Shown here: piece after piece, positions 53,061-63,525 of the stretch
How positions within the stretch are numbered: the first letter of the stretch is position 1
Layout: every line of letters begins with the position of its first letter
NCBI GenBank assembly: GCA_014529385.2
Contig: CM043959.1
Coordinates: 53,639,253 to 53,703,252, forward strand
DNA length: 64,000 nt
Reading direction: 5' to 3'
From: Adiantum capillus-veneris
Taxonomy: Eukaryota > Streptophyta > Polypodiopsida > Polypodiales > Pteridaceae
Position numbers and translations under genes: made by a program
The notes under the pieces: model-generated
What the model was told of the DNA's origin: nothing
The model's database searches: none
Seen by the model: the letters and a program-made list of their open reading frames with translations, nothing else

Positions 53061-53362
53061 TGATGTGCGTGCAGTAGTGTGTGCAAGGGATAGAGCATGC
53101 GAAGAAGTGTAGGGCTTGTGCTTTGGAGAGGGGCGAAGGCCTGCAGAGCAGAGGGCGCTAGGGAACGAAGTTGTAGAGAAAGAGATAGCGCTACACAATC
53201 TGGGAAGGGAATGAGTGAGTGAGTAAATGGGCTCACTTTCCCTTTATTAAAAGTATAGGACCAATTTAAAGTTAGTGGCCAAGTTCAATGTGAACTTGGC
53301 CAAAGGTTAATAACCTTTAAAACTATACACAAAAGGGGGCCATTTGGGCCTTTAACCCAACA
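53061..53362 (-). repeat. 3' LTR of J
   Basis: Plus orientation TGATGTGCGTGC ... TTTAACCCAACA; in element sense TGTTGGGTTAAAGG...CACATCA. 302 bp. Confidence 0.78.
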
Positions 53363-53397
53363 ACCTCCCACTTAAAGGCATAAATGGCACCTTTAAG

Positions 53398-54355
53398 CTA
53401 CGTGACTCCCACCATTTGTATGCATAGTTGATGTTGTGCTTTGGATAAGCACTTAGTGAGAGCATTTGTTGGATTTTGTGATGTATGGACCTTAACCAAT
53501 GTAATAAGGCCATCCTCAAGCACTTCTCGAATGAAGTGATACCGCACATCAATATGCTTTGTGCATGCATGAAACATGGCATTCTTTGCCAGACATATGG
53601 CACTCTGGCTATCACAACCAAGCATAGGTGCCTTGGCAGGCAAACCAAACTCACTGCATAGATGTGCTAACCAAATAGCTTCTTTAGAAGCCTCAGTGGC
53701 TGAAATATATATTCAGCCTCTCTAGTAGACAATGCAACGATCTTTTGCCATCTAGAACACCATGAAACAACACCTCCCGCAAGGGTAAACACATAGCCAC
53801 TTGTGGATTTCCGTGTGTCCACATCACCAGCCATGTCAAAATCACAAAATCCCATGGTCCTTTACCATAGCAGAGGCATTTGTTTTTAGTCCCTTTCAAG
53901 TACTTCATGATGGACTTTATTGCATCCCAATGCAACCTGCCTGGATTGGCCATAAACCGGCTCACAACTCCCACTGCATGGGCTATGTCAGGCATAGTAG
54001 CAATCATAGCATACATAAGTGAACCACAAGCTGAAGCGTAAGGCACACTTTGCATGTCATTGGCTTCTTCCTTTGACTTGGGGCAATCATCCTTGGAGAT
54101 TTTGACAAATGGCTGTAATGGCACGCCAAGAGGCTTTGCTTCAGCCATGTTAAATCTGTCCAGCACCTTTTCAATGTACTTTTCTTGCGACAAATACAAT
54201 ATGCGCTGGTCCCTTTGCCTTCTAACACGCTCTCCAAGTATATGTTCAGCTGCCCCAAGGTCTTTCATTGAAATTGCAGATTTCAGCTGCCCTTTAAGAG
54301 CATCAACAATGCTTCTTTTCTTTGCAGCTATCAACATATCATCCACATAGAGCAC
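53398..54355 (-). pseudogene. RT C-terminal part and RNase H of J
   Basis: Minus frame from 54355: MLYVDDMLIAAKKRSIVDAL (copia catalytic YVDD at 54338-54349), LKSAISMKDLGAAEHILGER, SQEKYIEKVLDRFNMAEAKP and YASACGSLMYAMIATMPDIA, the conserved copia C-terminal half. Frame changes near 53860 and 53690. RNase H end at 53643-53398: LGCDSQSAICLAKNAMFHAC, TKHIDVRYHFIREVLEDG. One indel at 54331-54355 separates it from the preceding RT frame. Confidence 0.85.
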
Positions 54356-55440
54356 AAGAATGATGGGGTTGCATCCTCATCACGTTTGGTATACAAACAA
54401 TGGTCTGCATGGCTTCTTTTGTAACCATGTTTAAGCATGAAGCGATCAAAATTCTTGTACCATTGTCTACATGATTGTTTCAACTCATATAAGCTTCTAT
54501 TGAGCATACATACCAAATGTTCCTTGCCAGGAATAACAAAACCCTTGGGTTGCTTCATGTAAAGCCTTTCCTCCACATCACCATGCAAGAAAACGGTATG
54601 TACATCCATTTGGTCCATTTCCAAATCAAGAGGAGCCACTATGGCAAACAATACACACAAAGTGGTCATCTTCACAACAGGAGAGAACACTTCCTGAAAG
54701 TCTATGCCCTTGGTTTGAACATATCCCTTTGCAACTAGCCTTTCTTTATACTTGGGTTTTGCGTCAAGTCTTGATTTTATACACCCATTTGTTAGGAATA
54801 GCTCTCTTCCTTTGGGCAATTCCACCAAATACCAAGTATGATTAGCATGCAAAGCTTTAATCTCTTCCTGCATAGCAAGCTCCCACTTGTCGCTGTGCTC
54901 ACATGTCTTTGCCTCTTTATACGTAAGAGGCTCTCCCTCATTTGTCAACATAATGTAATGCAAAGAGGGATCATATCCACTCACGGGCCGTCCTGGGCGA
55001 GCAGACCGCCTCACCCAATGATCCACATTATCCGGCAATGGGTTTACATCAGGTGGCATGATAAAATCATCAACAATGGGCTGTTGTACATCATTTTCAA
55101 CACCATTTTCAGCATTGTTTCGTAGCTGCAAATGCCCTTCAGGAGCCTCAATTTGCTGCCCAACATTTTCTCGCTCAAACACCACTGGATCATCTACATT
55201 TTCAGCCATATGTGGTGCATCCTGAGGGTCAAGAATAGGCCTAACAGGTGGCTGGTCATGTTGAAATTTGACCCTTTTATGGTCATGCTTTTGAGGCACA
55301 ATTGTTTTGAAGCAGCCTTGCCTCATTAAAAACAACTTCCCGGCTGCGTATAACCCTTTTGAGCTGAGGTAACCAAATCCTGTAACCCATTCCGTCTTCT
55401 TCACCATATCCCATGAAAAGGCCTTTAATGGACTTGGCAT
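54331..55440 (-). CDS. Integrase C-terminus and RT N-terminal part of J
   Basis: 369 codons open. Residues ~75-150 form a divergent linker; YKEAKTCEHSDKWELAMQEE and IKALHANHTWYLVELPKGRE mark the copia RT start; VKMTTLCVLFAIVAPLDLEM, QMDVHTVFLHGDVEERLYMK and QPKGFV follow (the usual TAFL is TVFL). SLYELKQSCRQWYKNFDRFM is the template-contact region. It ends at the indel just before YVDD. Confidence 0.85.
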   Translation of the reverse strand: MPSPLKAFSWDMVKKTEWVTGFGYLSSKGLYAAGKLFLMRQGCFKTIVPQKHDHKRVKFQHDQPPVRPILDPQDAPHMAENVDDPVVFERENVGQQIEAPEGHLQLRNNAENGVENDVQQPIVDDFIMPPDVNPLPDNVDHWVRRSARPGRPVSGYDPSLHYIMLTNEGEPLTYKEAKTCEHSDKWELAMQEEIKALHANHTWYLVELPKGRELFLTNGCIKSRLDAKPKYKERLVAKGYVQTKGIDFQEVFSPVVKMTTLCVLFAIVAPLDLEMDQMDVHTVFLHGDVEERLYMKQPKGFVIPGKEHLVCMLNRSLYELKQSCRQWYKNFDRFMLKHGYKRSHADHCLYTKRDEDATPSFLCSMWMIC

Positions 55441-56164
55441 CTTGTTTGCTCCTCAACTTGGGTCTAACATGCACAAAAGCTTTGTAACCAAAAATGCATA
55501 AGTGATCATATGAATCAGGCTTGCCAGACCAAACCTCTTTAGGGATGTCACCTTTCAAAGACATGTGAGGGGATCGATTGCATATATGGACTGCAGTTTT
55601 GAAAGCTTCTCCCCAAAATCCATGAGAGAGATTAGCTGTGGACAGCATGCATCTCACCCTCTCACAAAGTGTCCTATTGAATCTTTCAGCCACACCATTA
55701 GAAGAGGGGCTGTATGGCACAGTAAGCTTCCTCTTAATGCCCAAATTTTCACAAAATTTGTTAAATTCAGGACTTGAACTCCCCCCCTTGTCCGTACGCA
55801 AGCATTTTAGCTTTCTACCTGTTTGGGTGGTCACAAATGCATGAAATTTCTTAAACGCAGCAAAGGCTTCATCCTTAGATTTAAGCAAATAAACCCAAAT
55901 TTTCCTAGAATGATCATCAACAAAGGAGACAAAATAGCATGCACCTCCCATAGACTTAGTAGGCATGCTACATACATTTGAATGTACAAGATCAAGCACG
56001 CAAGATTTACGAGAGACACCAGAGTAATAAGAACGCTTTACTTGCTTGCCATATTGACATTCATTACAAAAGTCAAGCTTTGTGCCTTTAGCATCAAGCT
56101 TGTTCAAAGTACAAAGCTTAGAAAGGCCCTTTTGGCTCATATGGCCAAGCCTCTTGTGCCACAA
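55283..56164 (-). CDS. Integrase of J
   Basis: 294 codons. HHCC zinc part: WHKRLGHMSQKGLSKL and FCNECQYGKQVK. Core: LDLVHSNVCSMPTKSMGG, YFVSFVDDHSRKIWVYLLKS, KCLRTDKGG and SNGVAERFNRTLCE. The usual first catalytic aspartate in HSDV is asparagine here (HSNV); the second (RTDKGG) and the glutamate (GVAERFNR) are present. Later ICNRSPHMSLKGDIPKEVW and LRSKQDAKSIKGLFMGY are typical of copia. Probably inactive because of the D-to-N change. Confidence 0.88.
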   Translation of the reverse strand: MWHKRLGHMSQKGLSKLCTLNKLDAKGTKLDFCNECQYGKQVKRSYYSGVSRKSCVLDLVHSNVCSMPTKSMGGACYFVSFVDDHSRKIWVYLLKSKDEAFAAFKKFHAFVTTQTGRKLKCLRTDKGGSSSPEFNKFCENLGIKRKLTVPYSPSSNGVAERFNRTLCERVRCMLSTANLSHGFWGEAFKTAVHICNRSPHMSLKGDIPKEVWSGKPDSYDHLCIFGYKAFVHVRPKLRSKQDAKSIKGLFMGYGEEDGMGYRIWLPQLKRVIRSREVVFNEARLLQNNCASKA

Positions 56165-57591
56165 CTCTATGTGAGTTATTTTCAGTTAATGCAATAAACT
56201 TGCCCAACACAGCCTTTCCATGCATGCAGTAAAGTGTCCCTTTCTTTGTGTCCTTTACAATCAGCCTTGAGCCTTTAGTCATTTTCCATGATCCTCTCTC
56301 AAACAAGATGTTGTAACCATGCATATCCATCTGACCAACAAAAAGCAGACTCTTCTTGATTCCCGGCACATATCTAACATCATGCAAGACAAGCTCATTT
56401 GTTCCATCTATGGAGAGATGCACAATGCCAATACCCTCAATGGAACATGCATGATTGTTTCCAAGGTATACATGGCCAGGCTTGCCTGCATCAAAAGTAG
56501 AGAAACAGTCCTTGATAGGAGTCACATGAAATGAAGCACCGGAATCAACTATCCAAGTTTGGGATAATGTATCATTGACAGTCAACAAAGCATCAATAAG
56601 ATCACTCTTGGTGATCTGCATGTCCTGTGAATGAACATTAAGAGAGGCATCAAGGTCATAAGCATCATCATCTGACAAAGTGGCACACAAGATGTCCTCT
56701 ACATTTGATAGCTTCTCAATCACAACACTAAACACATTGGCCTTCTCTTTGTCCTTTGAGCTATCCTGTGCATCTGACTTGGCTTCCCTCTTTTCTTTCT
56801 TTTTGTCTTCGCCATTCTTTTTCCGTTCTAACTCGGCTTTGTAGTACCTGCAATCAGGTTTCTTGTGATCTTTCTTGCCACACTGATAGCAAGTCACATC
56901 ACCCTTGCCTTTGCTTGCATTTCCCCTTTCCTTACTCTTACTCTTACTCCTTTGTGCATAGACATTCTTCTTCTCTGTCTTGCCTCTAACCATGTTGGCA
57001 GAGCTGCCTCCCTCACCACTTGCTTTCCTCCTGATTTCCTCATTCAAGATAGAACCCCTAACACCATCAAAGGTCAAATTGGGGTTATTCGACAATGAAA
57101 CGACCTCTGTTTCCCATGAATCAGGTAAGGTCATAAGCAAGAAGATAGCTTTCAGCTTATCATCAAAAGGAGGCAAACCTGAATCCTGTAACTGCGACAA
57201 AGTACTTGCGAACAACGACAAGTGCTCTGCAACGCTCTTGGACTCCTCTAGTTGCATGCCAACAAGTTTTCGCATCAGATGCACTTGGTTGATAGGCGTT
57301 GTATTCTCATACATCCCCTTTAATTTCTCCCACACGTCAAAAGCACTTGTGAGACCTTTCAAATCAATGACTGTCTCATCGGTCATGGCCATTGTAATGT
57401 ATGTAATTGCCTTCCTGTTCAGGCTAACCGATGCTTCGTCCGTCATATTTTATGGCTTTACCTGTTCAAGTGCCTCTTCACAATCCTTAAGAAATAGGAT
57501 TCCCTGGATCCTGTCTTTCCAAAGGTCGAAACCTGTTCCATCGAACCTCCTAATCTTGAAGAGATTCTTCACATCCGAAGAAGATGAGGCC
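56118..57591 (-). pseudogene. gag: gag and protease of J
   Basis: ATG at 57591: MASSSSDVKNLFKIRRFDGT, then LWKDRIQGILFLKDCEEALE and a stop at 57450. The 442-codon frame 57446-56118 continues: YITMAMTDETVIDLKGLTSA, VWEKLKGMYENTTPINQVHL (copia Gag, UBN2-like), zinc knuckle CYQCGKKDHKKPDC (56850-56891) and protease WIVDSGASFHVTPIKDCF with a normal DSGA site. A frameshift near 56160 leads into the integrase. Confidence 0.87.
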
Positions 57592-57784
57592 ATAGTTGCA
57601 CGAATTAGAGGGGTACAATGCTGAATTTTTGGGCAAAATGCACCAAAACCGGAGTATAGCCTCACAGAAGTGTGCACTACAGCTTCAAATGGTCACAGGA
57701 GCAATTTGGGGCAAAATGAGTCGATTTAGGCACAAAAAACAACTTCTGAAATTTATGCGCAGGAAATTTGAGCGAGTGAATTTG

Positions 57785-57823
57785 TATACACAAAAGGAGA
57801 CCATTTGGGCCTTTAACCCAACA
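57785..57823 (-). repeat. Remnant of the 5' LTR of J
   Basis: TATACACAAAAGG.GACCATTTGGGCC...CCCAACA matches the last ~40 bp of the 3' LTR (53324-53362). Internally it is followed by gag leader without primer site. Confidence 0.75.
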
Positions 57824-58112
57824 TGATGTGGATATGATAGTAACAAGATTTAGTTAATCAAGACATCCGTTAAAGATCAGCGTGGTTTGGATGTGATTAC
57901 TAAATACGTCACAGTGATCATGATTCTCATTTAAGATCTCGACGGAAATAGTGATGTGAATGTTCAGTGACTGTCGTCTTCGTGCATGTACTGGATATTT
58001 GTTGTCTAGTGTGTTGGTACTTTGAATCAGTGTCTACTGAACCAGTTTTTGTTCTATGTCTGTTTTTGCAGGGGTAATCGGGGGCGATTACAATTCTTTC
58101 AAGAGGGGGGTA

Positions 58113-58711
58113 TGTCACAAAGTGATGACATGGCATGACCTAAAGGACGGACTCCGGATAGAGAGGAGTCAAATTTCTAGGGAAAGATGTAGAAGAAGTT
58201 TTACCAACTTTCAAGTCTTGCCAAGTGGCCTATTTTTAAAAGTTCAGCTCCTACCAACTTATGGGACCTTGTCCATGGTGCCTAAGGGACACAAGGATTA
58301 AATTTTGCGTAAAAGGTTGATGACGTGGTAGGTTTACAGACGCTCGCGAATCACGTTGCTGACGTGGCATGCCGTACGGATTTTCCTGAAATCGCGTTGG
58401 CAGCTTCTAGCGCTAGCCTTTGGCCCAAGATACTTTTAGACTTGAAGCTTTTCATGTACACTGCTTTTGGAAGGCCAAGGGCCTATAAATTCATTGCTAG
58501 GACCTCAAGTCTCAATCAGATGAGCTTGGAAGCGCTCTTGAGAAGAGGATCCTCGAACATTGTACTTTGTGAAGCATTAATATTAAAGAAATACCGGAAG
58601 GGCCGTCAGTCTCTCTGGGCGTGGAACTTCGCCGTGCCGTGTCGTCTCTCTCTCAGTTTTCTTACGTGTGTTGTGGTAGATCCTCGGCTTGGAGTGTCCA
58701 AGTCTATTACA
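58113..58711 (+). repeat. 3' LTR of G2
   Basis: 599 bp, TGTCACAAAGTGATGACATGG...AGTCTATTACA. Contains the R-region block at 58583-58620 (GGCCGTC instead of GGCGCC), TGGAACTTCGCCG and a short CT run. CTTAG follows; no matching left duplication because the left end is lost. Confidence 0.85.
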
Positions 58712-58712
58712 C

Positions 58713-58895
58713 TTAGCGTGCAAGAAAATCACTAATCACATGATGCACACTACCACAATCAAATAAGATCACAATGCGTTGACCATTCACATGACCATAG
58801 AGATTCATTTGGATCATTAGAAACTTGGGACACACTACTTTGCTCATGCATGACACTAACAGAAGATGTGGGTTCTTTCTTAGGGGAGCGTACAC
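58713..58895 (-). pseudogene. Protease fragment of K
   Basis: Reads VNGQRIVILFDCGSVHHVIS; D-C-G-S stands where the family has D-P-G-S. No catalytic flap remains. Confidence 0.65.
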
Positions 58896-60180
58896 GAATA
58901 ATCAACAAGCTGAAAATAAATAAACTTTCAATTAAACGAGACGAGGGAGAAGTTCGACACAGTATTGGGGACCAAGAAGATGGGCTGGTCCCCCTCCTTA
59001 AAGAGAATCTTTATCAGGTAGAATCTTTTTACAAGCACAAGAACCGGAGTAACCCTTCCATTCTAAATCTCAGACTTGATGATTGATCCCTTCTTGTGTG
59101 GGAAATTCCGAGAGACGAGCTCTCAACTTTGCTTCCGTCTGTACTTGGAGCATGGAGCTCCACAGACCGTTCCTAATTCCGTTTTCAGAATCCTTGAGCG
59201 TAGGCCAAGGCCTCTTTACTCCTCCTCCGTGACGGAGTACTTGCAAAAGCACAAACACGAAAAAACAACTTGTATAGTGTATCTACAGTTGGTACCTGTC
59301 GCTTCGAGTGCAGAATTGCGACCTTTGCACGCTAGCTTCACTTGTTCGCTTGCAGATTTCCCACCGGTCAATCCCGAAGAGGTAGCACTGGCAAAATTGG
59401 GAGGCTGAGAGAGAGGGCTGGCTGAATCTATAAGCATTCGTACTCGACAAGAATAGTCGGTGCGATGCTAGCCAAAATAGCTACAAAAGGTAGCGCTAGA
59501 GGGGAAGAGAGGTTAGGTGGCAGTTTTGGCGTGAGGGGGGAGAGAGAGAGAAATCGCAATGTTTATTTCAGCCCAATAGCCAGCGTTGGTGTTTTTAAAA
59601 AGGGGCTTTACTTTTTTTTAAAGCCTTGGCTGCCCACTTATTAAGTGGGCGGATGGTCACCTTTTAGAAATTGTGTGAACCTGCTTAAAAACTTAATAAA
59701 ACTCAGTGAGCTGAAAATTGATTCTACACACACATTCCAGGCATCCCCGGATGCAGTTCTCATGCACAGATGCTATGCAAACACAGATTCCTTGCAGGAA
59801 AGCATTTGCTTTTCTCAGAAAATACTTAAAAATATTTCGCTTTTTAAGGAAAAGCTTCTGTGAACCATTCTTTATTCTTGCGCTTGCGTCTTTAGGCGTA
59901 TTCTTTTTTCCAGTATGGATTTCTTGCCAGACCAGTGAAATATTCCCTTTTCGATTCTTGGGTCACCCATCATGTGACGCATTGGGAATATCCACTTCCC
60001 GGTCTCGCCCATCGAACTAAGGGTACAACCCCTTCGTGATGCTTAATGTCACCCATCATATGACACAATTAAAGTTGTCCGTTCCTGATGGCTTTTTATA
60101 ATTTGAGTGGATCCACAGTTCCTAACCTTTACGGTTCAAGTACACACATTCAAATATCCTAATGTCAATAAATAGAAATT
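58896..60180. other. Foreign block inside K, possibly a solo LTR
   Basis: About 1.28 kb with no coding motif, interrupting the gag-protease order of K. It contains AGCTCTCAACTTTGC, GA/GAGA runs near 59527 and T-rich parts like LTR sequence. I could not find a convincing terminal TG/CA pair or a duplication, so the identity is open. Confidence 0.35.
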
Positions 60181-60189
60181 ACTCAAAAA

Positions 60190-61403
60190 AATAAGAAAAT
60201 AGTCCATTTAGCGATATAATACATTAGGACAATCTCTTATCATGTGACCTTTACTGTGACACTTAAAACATCTTCCTTCTTTTCCATACTCGGTTCTTTC
60301 TTCAAGACTTAACCAATCTCGAGCTATTCCTTTAGTAGATGTTTTATAAGGAGTCAACAAATGTTTTGCTTGTGTTTCAACCTTTCCTTTATTATCACGG
60401 CTAGGTGAAGAATTTTGAGCTTTAGGTATAGTGGAAGATTGCGAAGAAGAGTTATTGTTATTCTTACCATTGTTCTTACCGTTCTGCTAATTTTGTTGGT
60501 TCTACGGGGCACTGGACTGTTCTGTTCGTGAGGCTTACCTTTGTCGTTCGTTATTTCTTGTTCTAATGAGATCTTGACGGCTCATTGTAGTTAGTAGGGC
60601 GCAAGACCTTTACATTGTATTTGATGTACTCTTCTAAACCAAAAAGGAAAATCTCCTTGCGATTTGTCGTTTGACTTGCACAATTGAACACGAGTCTGCA
60701 AAATATGGTTAGAAAAAGACATAACATGAGTCCCATTTTGGTTGAGATCTCGCTAATCCTTTTTCAATTGATCAAGGTGGTGTGATGGCATAAAATGGCC
60801 CTTGAGCTTAGTTTGGAAGTCAACCCAACTGTAAGACTGTGGAACTCCATCTTCGGCTTGGCTCGGCCATCTGTGCCTCTTGCTAGACTTGATACCAATT
60901 AATGGCATCACCTGACAAAGACATGGCTCGGTCAAAACTTTACTGTTACTACTTTCTTGTGAGTAACAAAGTAAGCCTTAAATTAATGCAACTAAGAATA
61001 AATCACAGATGCATCCATCTTATCGTCATACTTATTGAAAGACAACTTCTCACTGATTTGATTGTTGGAGGAGTCGTCTCTTCTCGGTCTAGGTGATGAC
61101 TGTGTGGCTCCTTTGGGCGGATCGCCCTTCAAAGAGAGAACTCGATAGACCAACTCTTGCATGCGTAGGTCCCTCCTTTCTTCAACAACGATTCTTTCCC
61201 TCTCAACTGCAGCCCATTGAGCCTCCTGTTGTAGCATCATCTCCACCATTGACTTCATCAAAGCTTCCAGAGAGTTTGATGCAATCGGCAATGAGGATGG
61301 GGATGGATCATGGAGCAGCAGCCGGAAATGGCGCTCTTGGTGAAGGGACTTCTTTTCCAACTTCAGACTCATCACCTTCACGCAAAGTATCCATTCTGCT
61401 TCG
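60190..61403 (-). pseudogene. gag: gag of K
   Basis: The N-terminal part 61403-60992 includes an SSLPIASNSLEALMKSMVEM segment, an Arg/Glu helix and FNKYDDKMDASV. The capsid middle near 60930-60750 reads SYSWVDFQTKLKGHFMPSHH. The zinc knuckle CFKCHSKGHMIRDC at 60229-60270 (rc) fits CX2CX4HX4C. Frames change at least three times. Confidence 0.72.
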
Positions 61404-61849
61404 GGTGATGACCGTTTACTGAGTACTTGGGTACGGGGATACTTGGGTACTTGGGTGCTTGGATACTTGTGGTACTGGATCCTTGGAAGGCATTTATTGT
61501 TACCCAAGCTCCAACTCCTTCCTATGGGTGCACCCCTTGGCAGCCTTGCGCTCACACCAAGATTGCTCTTTCCCACCTCTCGTCGACTGACCTGCCGCAA
61601 TGTCAAGGTCTGCTTTTGATGAATGGAAGTGAGGAACTATGATGAGGTTGGACAAGCCCTTCTTTTCTAGGTTACCTGCCACTCTTCAAAAGCATAGATT
61701 AGAGAGATCGACACGCCCAAGCTTTTCGTGCCAACCACAATTAAGCAAATTTTTTTTGTGGGGTTCTTTTCTTGAGCGTTACCGAAGCACTGTGAAACCG
61801 GCCCGTAAGGCGGTAGGCGTTGGCTTTCACCTGATATTCTTTACTTAAA

Positions 61850-62500
61850 ACACACACACAGAGCACTTTGCAAAGGAGACCTGTAACGGGAATTAACACT
61901 TGATCACACACACGGCTCGGAAGCTAGAATGCTCCGAGCAGACGCCGACAACCTGTAGGCCCCAAAATTGGCGCCCCTTTCGGTATTTCTTTATTCTTTA
62001 GGAGGGTAAATTACAAGGTAAGGTCCTGGGAATCCTTCACGTGTATCCACCTAGATACCATTTGATTTGGTCAATTTCGGCAGCATAACAGCCCCAAAAC
62101 TTGCGCGAAACCAATTCCCTTGTTGAAACTCACTTGGACTGGCGTATACCCTCTGAGTCCTGCCCAAAAACAGTAAATTCAGCACGCTGTATTTACTGGT
62201 TTTTGCCCTGTTTTCAGCCCCAAACAGTCCCCTTACTGTCCTTTGCCAGTGGGGCATGATTCCCAAGTGTTCTGGCGTCCGTATGGCTGAAAAACAGTCA
62301 AATTACAGCGCATACACAGCGCTGATTTTGCACCTGTATGGTGAGGTTATGACCCTCACCAGTGGCTGCTTTGGAGTAGCAGTTAGCTACCCTTGTTCCT
62401 GCTCAAGGAGGCTCTTGCCTCAGCACAAAAGCACGAACCCACACAACTGTGCATCAGTCAAATGAAGAGCCCTCTTATGGGGCATCACATAACTGCACGT
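61850..62500 (-). repeat. LTR-like block of another family
   Basis: Contains ACAACCTGTAGGCCCCAAAATTGG and the GGCGCCCCTTTCGGTATTTCTTT block (61958-61996) at the position expected for a minus-strand LTR. AAACAGTC/AACGC-like sequence follows. Ends approximate. Confidence 0.45.
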
Positions 62501-63507
62501 AGGGGAGAGAGAGAGCAGTGTGTAGTGTGCAGGTCATCACTCCTAGCACCACACTGTACATGAGAGGGAAAAGAAGCACTCCATAGCTCTTAACCTATGA
62601 TAGCTTCTCAATGAAGCATCCTCCCAGCATAAATCGAGCGCCCCCTCTGCTGCCCTTGACCTGTAATGCATCTATGAACAAATAGATGCAAAAAGAGGAA
62701 GATTTCCATGGCTGCCAAAACCTGCGTATTGCTGAAAACGCAGCAAAACAGCCCTGTAAACACGCATATGATGCCTTCCAATGCTGAAAATGAGCTCCTT
62801 GGACCTAGGCAAAGTCATGGGAAGCTCAAAAATGGAGAGAAATGGCTGAAAATAAGAGTTAACAGCCTCCAAAACTGCTCCAAAAAGTCAGTTACGAGTT
62901 TTGTTCTCCCAAACTTGGTAAATTGACCAAAAAGTGCCACTTGGCACTCATGCATGCAATTTCTCCGCATTGGGTTTCCTGCTTAAAAATCTCTCAACTG
63001 GTGCATCAATTGACTTTGGAGCAGAGTACTAAAATGTTTCCCTTGTCATACCGGAGGTAATGACGCGAACACATTTCACGGCCCAAAATAGCAGTTCCTT
63101 AATTTTTAGGAGATGCTTCCGTTGGGCTCCCACTTGTCTGCTGACCATCTATCCTCATTGGGACCGCATCCAAAAGTGCAATGTGGCCCAACTATCGGAT
63201 ACTTTTTGTTGGTGATCCCACCTTGACTTTATGCCTTTATTGAGTTCACTTCCTAGTATCCACCAACTTGCTAAGTGCCACGAGGGGACCTATATGATCT
63301 TTCTCTGAGCCTAGACATCCTCTTACTATACGAATTCTAGTGCCGACCACTTCCTGTCTGCGGGTGAAACTACCGTTCACATTGGCCATACAATGTCCGA
63401 CCATTTGCAACTTCAAAAAGAGGGTCTCAAAAAGTAAACAAAAATCATTGGAAAGAAACCAACAACTAAGGTTAGCAGTTGCCACGTCCTCGTGACACAC
63501 TGCCAAA
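62501..63507. other. Unassigned stretch
   Basis: Only short open frames without motifs. It could be the internal region, in minus sense, of the element whose primer site is at 63511, but no gag or pol motif is readable. Confidence 0.3.
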
Positions 63508-63510
63508 GCG

Positions 63511-63522
63511 CGTTGATACCAA
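63511..63522 (-). promoter_or_regulatory. Primer-binding-like site
   Basis: Minus strand TTGGTATCAACG, three bases from a candidate LTR end (CACTTCCA). A variant of the initiator tRNA-Met complement. Confidence 0.45.
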
Positions 63523-63525
63523 CAA

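Larger units (their letters stand above)
53061..57823 (-). mobile_element. Element J: near-complete Ty1/copia element with truncated 5' LTR
   Basis: Minus strand: gag-zinc-protease (57591-56118), integrase (56164-55283), RT (55440-53693) and RNase H (to 53398), i.e. integrase before RT, the copia order. The 3' LTR is 53061-53362 (302 bp) next to the polypurine tract GTGGGAGGT (rc at 53363). At the right only the last ~40 bp of the LTR (57785-57823) remain, and no primer site is seen, so the 5' LTR was deleted after insertion. TGATG flanks both sides. Only a few frameshifts and stops: relatively young. Confidence 0.88.
50040..58711 (+). mobile_element. Element G2: chromodomain Ty3/gypsy element split by copia J
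   Basis: RT (from 50170), RNase H, integrase and a chromodomain (to 52770), a 3' non-coding tail that continues across element J (53061-57823) to a polypurine tract AAGAGGGGGGTA (58101-58112) and a 3' LTR (58113-58711). Gag, protease, primer site and 5' LTR are not visible upstream; the left end is truncated. Many stops. It is the same lineage as C and E, judged by LTR start, integrase tail and chromodomain. Confidence 0.78.
58713..61800 (-). mobile_element. Element K: gag-protease remnant of the B family
   Basis: Minus-strand leader (61620-61800, CTGCCACTCTTCAA, compare 25690 in B2), gag 61400-60190 and protease 58895-58713 are collinear with B2. They are separated by a foreign block at about 58896-60180. 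No LTR, RT or integrase is attached. Confidence 0.7.
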
